Counted from the first letter of the stretch, positions 24,138 to 33,718 are shown. The stretch is DNA of 64,000 nucleotides from Cryobacterium adonitolivorans (GCF_004402695.1 NZ_SOFL01000044.1:1-64000); one strand, 5' to 3'. The notes: generated from the letters alone by a model not told the origin. Translations and numbers: made by a program.

Positions 24138-25094
24138 CTATTTGACGCCTGAATAACCGATCGAATTGATCACCCGGCGGCCGAGGAAGATGAACATGAC
24201 GAGGATGGGCAGGGCCGCGATCAGGGTCGCCGCCATCAGGCCGGCCCAGTCCGGTCCGCCCTGCGGTGTCTGGGACCTGAAGACACCCAGCGCGACCGTG
24301 AGCACTCGTACCTCTTCTTCGCGGCCCACAAGCTGCGGCCAGAAGTACTCATTCCACGAGGTGATGTAAGTGAGGATGGCAAGGGTGACGATGGGCGCGG
24401 AGCCAAGCGGCAGGATTACCTGGAAGAACCGGCGCAGGGTGCCGGCGCCGTCGATGATGGCCGCCTCCTCCACCTCCCGGCTGATGCCGAGGAAGAACTG
24501 GCGCAGGAAGAAGATCGCGAACGGTGTCATCAGCAGGGTCGGCAGGATGATGCCCGCGTAGGTGTTGAGCAGGCCCAGCTCGCGAATGGTGACGAAGTTA
24601 GGGATGGTGGTAAAGATCGGCGGCACCATCAGAGCGGCGATGAAGGCGGAAAAAACGAGGTCACGGCCTCGCCACTGGAGCCGAGCGAAGGCGTATGCGG
24701 CCATTGAGCAGAACAGCACCTGGCCGATGGTGGTGACAGTCGCCACGATCAGCGAGTTTCGCAGGTAGACCCAGAAGTTGATGGATGCGCCCGAGCCGCC
24801 TTCCGCCAGAGCCTCGGCAGGGGTGGCCAAGCCGAGCACTCGCTCGTAAGCCCCGAAAGTGAAGTCCACCGGCAGCAGCGAACCGGGGTCGCTTCCTAGC
24901 GAGGTGGAGGTGGAGAAGGAGGTGCGCAGCATCCAATAGAACGGGATGAGGGTGATAAGCATGACAGCGCCGAGGGCGACCCAGGCCATCGCGCGGCCCA
25001 AAGTGAACTTCGGTGTGGTTCGACGGCGCGGGCGGGGGGCCCTGTCCAGCTCCTGTGGGGCGGTGACTGCGGGGGCGTTGATAATCGTTGTCAT
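24138..25094 (-). CDS. CUT1 sugar ABC permease, MalG type
   Basis: 318 residues, six membrane segments after a ~30-residue cytosolic N terminus. The permease EAA loop that docks on the ATPase reads EEAAIIDGAGTLRRFFQVILPLGSAPIV. It lies 7 bp downstream of the MalF-type permease gene. No ATPase gene is in the operon, so a shared MsiK-type ATPase encoded elsewhere probably powers the system, as is usual in actinobacteria. Confidence 0.92.
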   Translation of the reverse strand: MTTIINAPAVTAPQELDRAPRPRRRTTPKFTLGRAMAWVALGAVMLITLIPFYWMLRTSFSTSTSLGSDPGSLLPVDFTFGAYERVLGLATPAEALAEGGSGASINFWVYLRNSLIVATVTTIGQVLFCSMAAYAFARLQWRGRDLVFSAFIAALMVPPIFTTIPNFVTIRELGLLNTYAGIILPTLLMTPFAIFFLRQFFLGISREVEEAAIIDGAGTLRRFFQVILPLGSAPIVTLAILTYITSWNEYFWPQLVGREEEVRVLTVALGVFRSQTPQGGPDWAGLMAATLIAALPILVMFIFLGRRVINSIGYSGVK

Positions 25095-25101
25095 GGTCGG
25101 C

Positions 25102-26046
25102 TCATCCCAGATCGGATTTGTTGGCGCGGGTGAGGCGCAGTTGCACGAAGGTGAAAACGGCCAGCAGCACGAAGAGCGCGAGTGCCATCGCCGAGCCGTA
25201 ACCGAAGTCGAACCGGTTGAAGGCCATATCGAAGATGTAGTAGTTGATCACTCGCGTGGCGTTGACCGGGCCGCCCTGGGTAGTGACCGCGATGGTGTCG
25301 AAAATTTGAAACGACCCGGTGACGGTGACGACGAGCACCATGGCCAGCACCGGCCGCAGCAGGGGCAGGGTGATGCTGCGGAACATGCGGAGCTCGGAGC
25401 CGCCGTCAATGGCGCCGGCCTCGTAGACGTCCTTGGGGATCGCCTGCAGCCCCGCGAAAATCAGCAACGCCGTGTAGCCCATGTGGCGCCAGACGTTGAT
25501 GAAAGCGACCGTGGGGATGGCCCACTCGCTTTCCCCGAAGAAGGCGACCCGGTCAAGTCCGATGCCGGCGATGATTTCGTTGATGATGCCGAACTGGAAG
25601 TCGAACATGTAGAACCAGACCAGCGCGGCGATCACGTTGGCGATCAGGTATGGAAGCATAACCACTCCCCGGACCACCATCGACTGGGTGAGCCGTTGCA
25701 TAAGCACCGCGATTCCCAGGGCGAGCACGGTCTGCAGACCGATGTTGATCAACACGTACCAGCTGGTCGTGCCGAGTGCGTTCCAGAACAGGGGGTCGCT
25801 CAGCAGGCGCGTATAGTTCGCCACGCCTATGAACTCGGGCGCTGTGAGCAAGTCGAAGTCGGTGAAGCTGTAATACAGTCCACTTATCGCGGGCCAGAGG
25901 TAGAACGCGATGAAGCCGACCAGCGCCGGGGCGACGAACAGCCAGGCGGCAATTGCCTCCCGGCGTTTCAGGCCGAACAGGTTCTTCTTTGTGGGGGTGC
26001 GAGCCGAGCTACGCGCGGGTCGTCGGTCGATGGCAGGTGCGGTCAT
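25102..26046 (-). CDS. CUT1 sugar ABC permease, MalF type
   Basis: 314 residues with six membrane segments. EAA loop: VYEAGAIDGGSELRMFRSITLPLLRPVL. It forms the membrane channel with the MalG-type partner. It starts 5 bp after the alpha-galactosidase stop, indicating tight co-expression. Confidence 0.92.
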   Translation of the reverse strand: MTAPAIDRRPARSSARTPTKKNLFGLKRREAIAAWLFVAPALVGFIAFYLWPAISGLYYSFTDFDLLTAPEFIGVANYTRLLSDPLFWNALGTTSWYVLINIGLQTVLALGIAVLMQRLTQSMVVRGVVMLPYLIANVIAALVWFYMFDFQFGIINEIIAGIGLDRVAFFGESEWAIPTVAFINVWRHMGYTALLIFAGLQAIPKDVYEAGAIDGGSELRMFRSITLPLLRPVLAMVLVVTVTGSFQIFDTIAVTTQGGPVNATRVINYYIFDMAFNRFDFGYGSAMALALFVLLAVFTFVQLRLTRANKSDLG

Positions 26047-26051
26047 CGGAC

Positions 26052-28226
26052 TCAGCCTTCCGTGGCGGTGATTGAGGTGACGTGCACCAGGGCGAGGTGC
26101 TCGGGGGCAAGCGCCGGGGCCTGCAGGCCGACGCGGGCCAGAGCGTGCCCACTGAGCTCAATGCCGTCTACCCACCAGGCCGGGCCAGCATGGTGGTTGA
26201 AGGTGAGGATGCCGCTGCCCGGAACCAGTGGTGCTACCCGGTAGCTGCGCCTGGGGTCGAGCCCAGGCAGACGCACCATGCCGGGCGGGTTCTGAACCGA
26301 GGTAGCCATAGCCACGAAAGAGTAGAGCGCCTCGTCGCGATCGGCGGAAACCACACCGCGCAGCCAATAGGCCGGATCCGGGTGGTCGCCGCGAACCACG
26401 GTTCCGCGGTGCATCCAGGCACGCACCTTCTTATAGAGCTCAATCCACTGCGTGAGCTGCTCAACTTCGTCGGCGCTTGCCAGGGAGAGATTCTGTTCGA
26501 TACCGAAGCTGCCGAAGATGGCAGTGCCCGCGCGAAAAGAAATGTCCTGCACCCGCTTGGTGGAGTGCGCGATGGCCGCGCCTACGTGGGATCCGATGAG
26601 TTCCGGTGGAACAGTGAGGCCCGTCCAGCGTTCGATCCGCTGGCGTTCAAGGGCGTCGATACAGTCGCTGGCCCAGATGCGGTCACTGCGTTCGAGCACT
26701 TCGAGGTCGGCGCGGGCGCCTCCCGAGGAGCAGGCCTCAATCTCCAACTTGGGGAAACGGGCGCGCAGGTCGTCGATCAGACGGTAGAAGGCGAGGGTTT
26801 GGTCGTGCACCCCCGCGACGCCTGAACCAGGGTGGCCGGCGTCGACCAGGTCGCGGTTGTGATCCCACTTGATGAAGTCGATGTCGTACCGAGCGATCAA
26901 GCCGCTCATGCTCTCGAGCACGTGCGCGAACGCGGCCGGGTTAGCGAGGTCGAGCACCTGCTGGAACCGCGCGGTCGGCGGCAGCCGGTGCCCGGGCGAC
27001 ATGATCCACTCGGGGTGCTCGCGGGCCGCGTCGGAGTCAGGGTTAATCATTTCGGGCTCGAACCACAGACCGAACTGCATGCCCAGTGACCGCACCCGCT
27101 GCACGAGCGGATCGAGGCCCTCCGGCCAGACAGTGTCATCGATGCGCCAGTCGCCGAGACCGGCCGACTTGTCGCGGCGCCCGTGGAACCAGCCGTCGTC
27201 CAGCACGAACCGTTCCACGCCGACTTCGGCGGCCCGGTCGGCGAGAGCCAGCAAGGTGTCGAGGTCCTGATCGAAGTAGACGGCCTCCCAGGTGTTCAGC
27301 ACAACCGGGCGCGGTGTCGTAGGGTAAGCAACCCGGCTGCGCACGAAGGCGTGAAACCGGGTGCTGAGGTCGTCAAGCCCGCTGCCGTAGGAAGCGTATA
27401 GCCACGGGCTGGTGTAGGAGTCGCCGTCATTCAGCCGAATCTCGCCGGGCAGCAGCAGTTCGCCGCCGCCGATTACGCCGCGGCCATTCGGCATCCGCTC
27501 CGCGTAGGTACGGTGGTTCCCACTCCACGCCACCTGCACGCCCCAGACCTCGCCCGATTGGAAGCCAAACCCGTGCGAACCAACCGCGTACAACAGCGAC
27601 GCATCGTGTCCGGTGCGGCCGCGGCGGCCCTCGTTCACGTGCGTGCCGAAGGTGAAGTCGTGCCGTTGCGGACTGCTTTCCCGCATGTGCCGGCCCGTGA
27701 AGTCGAGGATTTCCTGAGCGTGCATCGGAACCGGCAGCGCTAGCTGCAGGCCGTCTAGTGTGTAAACCCCTGCGCTGGTACCGGTGACGGTAGCGCGAGA
27801 GCGCAACACACCAGAATCGGAAAGCTCAATCACCAGCTCGACAACGAGGCCGGCATCGACGTCGGCCAGGGTGGCGACGAAGCGGCGGTCGGAGAAGCGG
27901 ATGTCCGGTGAAGTGCCGACGGAGGCGTCGGTGAGCGCTAGCAGCGGAGTGAAGTGGGTGCCGTCACGGTGGCCGGCGATTCCCGGTGTACCGGCCCAGC
28001 CGGCGGCCTGCTCGGGAAGCACACCGAGCGGCACCGGGTTGTCGATACTGTTGGACACGATCTGCGGCTGCGACGCGCTGACGAGCTGCTCGAGGCCGGC
28101 CGTCGTTGCTCTCTCCAGAGGCGCGCCCCAGTGCACGATTCGGGGAACCCCGGAGCCTCGCGCATCGATGACGACGCTGACACCGCCCGCCAACAAATGG
28201 AACAGTCGGGTGGTCTCTGACAACAT
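26052..28226 (-). CDS. alpha-galactosidase, GH36
   Basis: 724 residues from the ATG at 28226 (AAGGAAG 5 nt upstream), the usual size for intracellular GH36 enzymes. An N-terminal beta-sandwich is followed by the TIM barrel: RFVLDDGWFHGRRDK, FGLWFEPEMINPDSD, nucleophile Asp455 in DFIKWDHNRD, EACSSGGARADLEVL, and acid/base Asp521 in IWASDCID. No signal peptide, so it cleaves imported alpha-1,6-galactosides in the cytosol. It heads the operon with the ABC importer and faces the ROK regulator across a promoter with a clear operator. Confidence 0.95.
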   Translation of the reverse strand: MLSETTRLFHLLAGGVSVVIDARGSGVPRIVHWGAPLERATTAGLEQLVSASQPQIVSNSIDNPVPLGVLPEQAAGWAGTPGIAGHRDGTHFTPLLALTDASVGTSPDIRFSDRRFVATLADVDAGLVVELVIELSDSGVLRSRATVTGTSAGVYTLDGLQLALPVPMHAQEILDFTGRHMRESSPQRHDFTFGTHVNEGRRGRTGHDASLLYAVGSHGFGFQSGEVWGVQVAWSGNHRTYAERMPNGRGVIGGGELLLPGEIRLNDGDSYTSPWLYASYGSGLDDLSTRFHAFVRSRVAYPTTPRPVVLNTWEAVYFDQDLDTLLALADRAAEVGVERFVLDDGWFHGRRDKSAGLGDWRIDDTVWPEGLDPLVQRVRSLGMQFGLWFEPEMINPDSDAAREHPEWIMSPGHRLPPTARFQQVLDLANPAAFAHVLESMSGLIARYDIDFIKWDHNRDLVDAGHPGSGVAGVHDQTLAFYRLIDDLRARFPKLEIEACSSGGARADLEVLERSDRIWASDCIDALERQRIERWTGLTVPPELIGSHVGAAIAHSTKRVQDISFRAGTAIFGSFGIEQNLSLASADEVEQLTQWIELYKKVRAWMHRGTVVRGDHPDPAYWLRGVVSADRDEALYSFVAMATSVQNPPGMVRLPGLDPRRSYRVAPLVPGSGILTFNHHAGPAWWVDGIELSGHALARVGLQAPALAPEHLALVHVTSITATEG

Positions 28227-28273
28227 TTTGGCTTCCTTGCCTAGGGCCCAACGGGCTTCGTGCGACAACTAAT

Positions 28274-28305
28274 ATTATTACGATAGAAAACACTTGACGT
28301 CAAGT
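28274..28305 (-). promoter_or_regulatory. promoter and overlapping ROK operator of the alpha-galactosidase operon
   Basis: On the minus strand the -35 TTGACG (28298-28303) and the -10 AATAAT (28274-28279) are 18 bp apart. The -35 lies inside the perfect 14-bp palindrome ACTTGACGTCAAGT (28292-28305). A dimer bound there would exclude RNA polymerase. The ROK gene starts about 130 bp away in the other direction. Confidence 0.75.
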
Positions 28306-28437
28306 TGTTCCCGAATAAAGCTCAGTCGCCTGTATTTGAGTCGGCGCCACGGAGATGCGCTCGGCGGATTATTATTGAAGGCAAAAGCAATTTCGTAAGG
28401 CCTGGGTCTCGGCCTAAGCACAAATGGGGTGTGAATC

Positions 28438-29619
28438 ATGAGTCTCAGAGAAGTCGCTCCAGGAACCATGGCCATCGAGTCGGCCAGGGCCGCCGCCAGA
28501 GAAGTGGTAAAGAACGGCCCGCTCTCGCGCAGCGAGGTAGCGCGTCGGCTCAACCTCTCGCCCGCCAGCCTTACCCGCCTCGCTAAACCCCTGGTCGACT
28601 CCGGCCTGTTGGTGGAAGGAGAACCGCAGGCCGACCCCGTACACGGCCGCATCGCCCGACCCCTGGATACGTCCGATAGCTTGCGGTTCCTCGGCGTGAA
28701 GGTGAACGTCGACGCCCTCTATGCGGTGGTCACCAACGCCCGCGCGGAGATCGTGGCACGTTCCAGCCGGTCCTTGGCGTCGACTCAACCGGATCATGTC
28801 ATGGCGGGCATCGTGGCGATCGCCCAGTCCTTACTCGGTGACGTCGGTCACGCAGAGAGCATCGGCGTCGCGCTCGGCGGACACTCCGTCGACGGCCAAA
28901 TCGTGAATGTATCGCGATCCCTCGATTGGCACGATATCGCCCTTGCCGCCACGGTGGCGGCCGAGTGCGGCATCCGCGCCGTGGTGGAGAACGACGTATT
29001 GGCCCTCACCCAGGCGCAGCACTGGTTCGGCATGGGGCGCGGGCGCAGCGACTTCGCCCTCATCACCGTGGGCGTGGGCGTGGGCTGCTCGTTGGTAATC
29101 CATGACAGCGTGGTGCGCCGCGAGCACCCAAACACCCCCACAGTCGGGCACTTTGTGATCGACCGTACGGGGCCCATCTGCGCCGACGGTCACCGGGGTT
29201 GCGCGATGGCGTACCTCTCCTCCGGCAGCATCTGCCAGACCGTTTCAATCGGCCTCGGCCGGGTCGTGGCATATGACGACGTGCTCGATCTCGCAACCGC
29301 GGGCGATCCGGTGGCCGCCCGGGTGGTTCAGGAATCAGCGACCGCCCTCGGCCGACTGATCTCGTCCGTGTCGATGCTCACCGGCATCCAAGACGTATTG
29401 CTTTCGGGCGAGGGCATCGGGCTGGCAACGTCGGCGCCGGACGCCGTCGCCGCCGGTATTGACAGCGACCGCCCTGCCTGGGCACTTCCGATCGCTACGC
29501 GCGTCGAGCCGATGGACTTCTACGAGTGGGCCAGGGGCGGTGCTGTCGTCGCGATACAGGATTACCTTGACACATATCCGATCGAATTCGCCCCGGCCCG
29601 GAACGCCGCCACCGCCTGA
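28438..29619 (+). CDS. ROK-family transcriptional repressor
   Basis: 393 residues: an N-terminal winged helix (GPLSRSEVARRLNLSPASLTRLAKPLVDSGLLVEG) and a C-terminal ROK sugar-kinase-like domain (ESIGVALGGHS, VVENDVLALTQAQHWFG, TVGVGVGCSLVI). The ROK zinc motif CxCGxxGCxE is altered to CADGHRGCAM: the second Cys is Asp and the final Glu is lost, so structural zinc may be absent. It is divergent from the alpha-galactosidase operon and the likely repressor acting at the palindrome on its -35 box, released by an intracellular sugar. Its 3' end overlaps the convergent kinase gene by 58 bp. Confidence 0.9.
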   Translation: MSLREVAPGTMAIESARAAAREVVKNGPLSRSEVARRLNLSPASLTRLAKPLVDSGLLVEGEPQADPVHGRIARPLDTSDSLRFLGVKVNVDALYAVVTNARAEIVARSSRSLASTQPDHVMAGIVAIAQSLLGDVGHAESIGVALGGHSVDGQIVNVSRSLDWHDIALAATVAAECGIRAVVENDVLALTQAQHWFGMGRGRSDFALITVGVGVGCSLVIHDSVVRREHPNTPTVGHFVIDRTGPICADGHRGCAMAYLSSGSICQTVSIGLGRVVAYDDVLDLATAGDPVAARVVQESATALGRLISSVSMLTGIQDVLLSGEGIGLATSAPDAVAAGIDSDRPAWALPIATRVEPMDFYEWARGGAVVAIQDYLDTYPIEFAPARNAATA

Positions 29620-31025
29620 GTGAGCGCTTCGTCGCCGCCCACATTGCCGGGGAAGACCGCGTACGGTGTGGCCGCGACCCCGTCAAGGCTTGGGTCACCG
29701 GATTGCCAGATGGAGACCATGCCGGGCAGCAACGAGCCAAGGATGGTGGCCCTGCGCAGCCCTACGGCGGCGGTGGCGAGGTCGCTCGAGGTGATACCGC
29801 CCTTACCGATGAGGAACGCCGGCTGCGCCCGTCGGAGCACCTCACGGGTTACGGTCACCAGCGCCCCCGAAACGACGCGAGCGATGCGTAGGCTGTCGTC
29901 GCCGTCGACGCCGTCAATGCGTTCCCGGGAGGTGGACAACACGACATCCTCGTCGGCGAGGACCGTCACGGCGTAGTGCACGATGCGGGCAAGGATGGCG
30001 GCCGGGTTTGGGCTGCGCATCAGGGTCGGCACATCGATCATGATCTCGCGCACGCTGGAGTCGTGTGCCAGCAGGTCACCTAGCTGGCGGCTGCTGAGGG
30101 GAACGTGGGAGCCGACGACGACGAGGCCGTGCTTTGTCGCAGGGTGTGCCCGGGCGACCGCGGCGCCTACCTCCGTTGTGGAGAGCGGGGGCTGCGGCAG
30201 CTGGGCCAGCCTGGGGCGGAGCAGGCCGGGGCTAGTGCGGTAGAGCAGCCTCCGCCCGCGGGACTCGGCGCGCATGGCGGCCAGGGCGATGCTACGCAAA
30301 TCGTTCTCATCGGCCGCGTCGATGACCAGGTGACGGCCGCCACTCACACTGGCGATCGCATCGACGAGTTCGAACGGGTCGCCGCGCACCTCATCCAGGG
30401 TGATGCGGTCGACCTCGTCTGCCCGAAGGGTGCCGTACGAGCGTTCCGCGATGAACTCGCGAAGGTCACTCGAGGAGTACCCAAAAGTCGCGTCCCCAGC
30501 GAAGCTGGAGTCGCCCGCTGGTAGCCAGGCGCCGTTTTCGAAGATCCAGTGTATGGAATCGATCGTGACACGCTGGGCGTCCGGAAAGGCCGGCACGACA
30601 AGGACGGCGTCAACACTGCCCCAGCCCACCCGCGCCAAGGTGCGGCAGGCCTCGTCGATCTCATCGACGTGGTGGCCGCGCAGTGTCGAGTCCCCGCGGC
30701 TGATAATGACGTAGAGACGGCCCGCAGCCGCCGCGTGTACCGCTTCGAGCACGCTTGCATTGCGAGCGCGGGCGTCGACCACCGAAAGACTGCGCGTGTT
30801 GGTGAGAATGCAGAAGCCAGTGCCGCCCTGCTCGAACGCCCAGCGAAGGTCGTCAGCCTCCCAGCGCGTGAGGATCGGCAGCGCGGTGACGGTTTGCGTA
30901 CCTGTGGGATCGTCATCGAGCACCACTACAGTAGGCCCGGCCTCCGCTGCCTGGAGCAGTACCGTCTGGTCGACGAGCTGGGACGGTGGCGCGGTGCCGA
31001 GCGCAAATTCCAGGCCGGGCTTCAT
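29562..31025 (-). CDS. four-carbon acid sugar kinase family protein (DtnK/OtnK-like)
   Basis: 487 residues. N-terminal sugar-acid-binding domain: VVVLDDDPTGTQTV, CILTNTRSLS, IISRGDSTLRGHH, PAFPDAQRVTIDSIHW. C-terminal nucleotide-binding domain: GLVVVGSHVPLSSRQL and the ATP loop LIGKGGITSSDLA, with FPGNVGGDEAL near the end. Family members phosphorylate threonate, erythronate or related acids at C4. It overlaps the pdxA-like gene as TGATG (alternative GTG start at 31028), so kinase and dehydrogenase are made together. Together they can convert a threonate-type acid to dihydroxyacetone phosphate. Confidence 0.88.
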   Translation of the reverse strand: MKPGLEFALGTAPPSQLVDQTVLLQAAEAGPTVVVLDDDPTGTQTVTALPILTRWEADDLRWAFEQGGTGFCILTNTRSLSVVDARARNASVLEAVHAAAAGRLYVIISRGDSTLRGHHVDEIDEACRTLARVGWGSVDAVLVVPAFPDAQRVTIDSIHWIFENGAWLPAGDSSFAGDATFGYSSSDLREFIAERSYGTLRADEVDRITLDEVRGDPFELVDAIASVSGGRHLVIDAADENDLRSIALAAMRAESRGRRLLYRTSPGLLRPRLAQLPQPPLSTTEVGAAVARAHPATKHGLVVVGSHVPLSSRQLGDLLAHDSSVREIMIDVPTLMRSPNPAAILARIVHYAVTVLADEDVVLSTSRERIDGVDGDDSLRIARVVSGALVTVTREVLRRAQPAFLIGKGGITSSDLATAAVGLRRATILGSLLPGMVSIWQSGDPSLDGVAATPYAVFPGNVGGDEALTQAVAAFRAGANSIGYVSR

Positions 31026-32041
31026 CACGCTGTCAGCGCGGTCGACGTAGCGGCGAGCGAGCGAGCGAGCAGATAGGCATTGCGGGTGGATGTCACCGTC
31101 GCGGTGCCCATTCCAACCCGGTCAAAGGCCGTTCCATGAGCGGGGGTGCAGACTGCGATGCCGATGCCGCCCTCCACTGTCACTCCACCGTCGAAGCCGA
31201 TCATCTTCATCGCAATCTGGCCCTGGTCATGGTACATCGTCACAACGCCGTCGAAATCACCGTCTCGAGCGCGTAGAAAGAGGGTGTCAGCCGGGAACGG
31301 TCCGACGGCGTCGATGCCGGACGCGCGGGCCAGCGCTATGCCAGGCGCGATCTCATCGATCTCCTCGGAGCCGAACTTCCCGCCCTCGCCGCCGTGCGGA
31401 TTGAGCGCGCATACGGCGATGCGCGGCTTGGGAACTCCGGATCCCACGAGGTAGGCGTTGAGCAAGCCAGTCGCGCCACGCACACGATCCGCCGTAATTT
31501 GGGCCGGGGCATCCCGGTGCGACACATGAGAGGTCACTCTGGAAGTCCACAGTCCGCTGATTGCGTTCAGCTCTGAGACCACGCCGGTGACACCGAGACG
31601 CTTTTCGAACCAGCGCAGCTCGTCGTTCTCGTGCATTCCAGCCTGGTGCAACGAGGACTTGTTCAGCGGAGCGAACACGATTGCATCCACTTCATCCCGC
31701 TCATGTGCGGCGAGCGCGAGTTCGAGATTGTTGAGCGCCCAGCGCCCGCCTCGTTCGGAGGCCACCCCAACGGGCATATCCGCGAAGTCGGCGCCGGTCT
31801 CGACGATGGTTATGTGTTCAGCCCCGTCGACCACGGCGCGGTCAGCGCCAGAGCCGGCCTGGTCGAAGGCCCTGTCGAGCTCAGCAGCGGTGGTGTAGAC
31901 GACGACGGGCTGACTTGAATCGGACGCGATTTCGGTGAGCAGTCGGGCTACGAGCTCGGGGCCGATGCCCGCGGGGTCGCCGGTCGTGATAGCGACGCGC
32001 ACCGAGGTCGAGCGGTCGGTGAGAAAGGAGCTGGGCGTCAT
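31025..32041 (-). CDS. pdxA: PdxA-family 4-phospho-sugar-acid dehydrogenase (PdxA2-like)
   Basis: 338 residues from the ATG at 32041 (GGAAG 8 nt upstream). The PdxA fold is plain: VAITTGDPAGIGPEL, DAIVFAPLNKSSLHQAG, metal-binding histidines in TSHVSHRDAP and VTMYHDQGQIAMKM, and VCTPAHGTAFDRVG. True PdxA makes pyridoxal precursors. Linkage to a four-carbon-acid kinase instead points to the PdxA2 role: NAD-dependent oxidation and decarboxylation of 4-phospho-threonate or erythronate to dihydroxyacetone phosphate. It is the first gene of a two-gene operon with a 31-bp palindrome upstream. Confidence 0.88.
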   Translation of the reverse strand: MTPSSFLTDRSTSVRVAITTGDPAGIGPELVARLLTEIASDSSQPVVVYTTAAELDRAFDQAGSGADRAVVDGAEHITIVETGADFADMPVGVASERGGRWALNNLELALAAHERDEVDAIVFAPLNKSSLHQAGMHENDELRWFEKRLGVTGVVSELNAISGLWTSRVTSHVSHRDAPAQITADRVRGATGLLNAYLVGSGVPKPRIAVCALNPHGGEGGKFGSEEIDEIAPGIALARASGIDAVGPFPADTLFLRARDGDFDGVVTMYHDQGQIAMKMIGFDGGVTVEGGIGIAVCTPAHGTAFDRVGMGTATVTSTRNAYLLARSLAATSTALTA

Positions 32042-32093
32042 TACCACGTCTTCCGTCGGGGCCGACGTTGGTCGTCGGCGATGGGTTCACTCA

Positions 32094-32124
32094 CGGTATC
32101 ATTTCCATCACGGAAAACATACCG
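32094..32124. promoter_or_regulatory. 31-bp operator-like palindrome upstream of the pdxA/kinase operon
   Basis: Left arm CGGTATCATTTCC, centre ATCAC, right arm GGAAAACATACCG: 11 of 13 positions pair. It lies 53 bp upstream of the pdxA-like start in the 300-bp divergent gap to the membrane acyltransferase gene (32042-32341), which otherwise shows no gene. No regulator gene adjoins it. Confidence 0.65.
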
Positions 32125-32341
32125 CGTGGATGCGCCGAATTTCCCCGCGACTCGGGATTTCGCGGGGTCGGACATTTTCTTGCCGAAATAATCTCGCCAA
32201 GGTCCAGACAACTCGATGTCCGGTCGAACGACAGAGAGAATTCTCGAGGCCGATTCAAATCGACGATCTGCAGTACGGTGAACGCAAATGCAATCAGGAG
32301 CGCATCGGCGGGATTCTCAAGACCGCAGTCGAGAGGTGAAA

Positions 32342-33442
32342 ATGACAGGTGTGGCTGTCATGACCCCGGTGGCACCCCGCCTGCAGCAGGATCGGTATCT
32401 CCTGCCCGATGTGGCGCGCGGACTGGCCATTCTGGCCATGCTCATCGCCCACGCCGGCCCCATCATGGTCGACCAGCCCGCCGCCACGGCCTTCCTGCAG
32501 GGACAGTTGAACGACATGGCCTCCCCCCTGTTCGCCACCACCATGGGCGCCGCCGCGGCGATCGTTCTCGCCAAGGCCGGCCGCAGCCCGGCCAACGTGC
32601 GAATGGTGATCGTGCAGAACGTCATCCGGGGCGCCATCCTGGTGCTGCTCGGGCTGTTCCTGGCCACCTGGGGCAGTTGGATCGCGATCGTGCTCTCGTT
32701 CCTGGGCATCGTGCTCGCGATCGGCACGCCACTGGTGCTGCTGGGCACCCGCGCGCTGATCGCCGTGCTTGCGGCGGTCCTGATTTTCGGCGCCCCGCTC
32801 AATGAGCTCATCCTGGCCGCCACCGGCCCGCTGATCACCGGGGGCGAGCGCACCCCGGCGAGCTTTCTCCTCGAGTGGCTCTTCCTCAGCCCGCACTACC
32901 GGGTGACCAACCTGCTGCCGTGGTTCCTGTTCGGAGCGCTGCTGTTCCGCATCCGTTTCGGAGGCCGCCGAGCGGGCTGGATTCTGCTGGCGATCGCCGT
33001 GCCCGCCTGGTGGCTCGGCCCGCTCTGGCGGGGCACCACCGGCGAAGAGTTCAGCCCGTCGGGCAGCTACCTCGACACCCTGCACGACGCCGGGCTGGTA
33101 CTCGGGGTGCTGGGCGTGATCATCCTGCTCGCGTCACTGCGTGGGCAGCGAATCGCCTCCGTGGTGCACGCGGTGTTCCTGCCTTTCGAGGCGATCGGGT
33201 CGATCTCGCTGTCGCTGTATGTGTTCCAGGTGGCGGTGGTCGCGTGGATGGCCGACAACGGGATCAGTTTCGGCACCACCGATCCCGTCGCCTGGATCGT
33301 GCTCGTGATCGGCGTGCCGATCGTGGGGATCCTCTGGTGGCGCTTCGTGGGCAAGGGGCCGATCGAGTGGCTGATCGGCGTGCTCTCTGGCCGGTACCGG
33401 CCCCGGCGGGCCTCCCCCGTGAAAGCCAGCTCCGCGCCGTAG
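32342..33442 (+). CDS. DUF418 / DUF1624-like membrane acyltransferase
   Basis: 366 residues from the ATG at 32342 (AGAGGTG just upstream), with about ten membrane helices. It opens DVARGLAILAMLIAHAGP, the hallmark of the heparan-glucosaminide-acetyltransferase-like/DUF418 group. It ends with a helix containing GSISLSLYVFQ and a basic tail. Such proteins are thought to transfer acyl groups to cell-envelope molecules, but few are characterised. It is not obviously co-transcribed with a neighbour. Confidence 0.8.
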   Translation: MTGVAVMTPVAPRLQQDRYLLPDVARGLAILAMLIAHAGPIMVDQPAATAFLQGQLNDMASPLFATTMGAAAAIVLAKAGRSPANVRMVIVQNVIRGAILVLLGLFLATWGSWIAIVLSFLGIVLAIGTPLVLLGTRALIAVLAAVLIFGAPLNELILAATGPLITGGERTPASFLLEWLFLSPHYRVTNLLPWFLFGALLFRIRFGGRRAGWILLAIAVPAWWLGPLWRGTTGEEFSPSGSYLDTLHDAGLVLGVLGVIILLASLRGQRIASVVHAVFLPFEAIGSISLSLYVFQVAVVAWMADNGISFGTTDPVAWIVLVIGVPIVGILWWRFVGKGPIEWLIGVLSGRYRPRRASPVKASSAP

Positions 33443-33605
33443 CCACGCACCCGCTACGGCATCACGCGGAGGCGGGTGGTCGCCCGATGGAAGGTACGAG
33501 CGCCGAGTCGAGGGACGCGTTGGGTGCCGCGGCACGCGTTAGGCATCGCGGCACGTGATGGCCACCGGGGTGTTCCTACTCCTCTGACGCCCGCGACCTG
33601 CCCCG

Positions 33606-33649
33606 CTGCGGACGAAGTGCCCCGGCGGAGCGGGGCAGCTCGTCCGCGG
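33606..33649. repeat. dispersed palindromic repeat, family B, copy 1
   Basis: 19-bp arms CTGCGGACGAAGTGCCCCG and CGGGGCAGCTCGTCCGCGG with a 6-nt loop and 3 stem mismatches. The element and its flanks (GACCTGCCC before, GTGGGAAACTCGGCG after) recur at 42347-42390. The surrounding gap 33443-33718 has no gene. Confidence 0.78.
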
Positions 33650-33718
33650 GTGGGAAACTCGGCGTCTCGGCGGCATACTGACGGCAACATCCGTCAGCCG
33701 CACCGCGGAAGGAACCTC

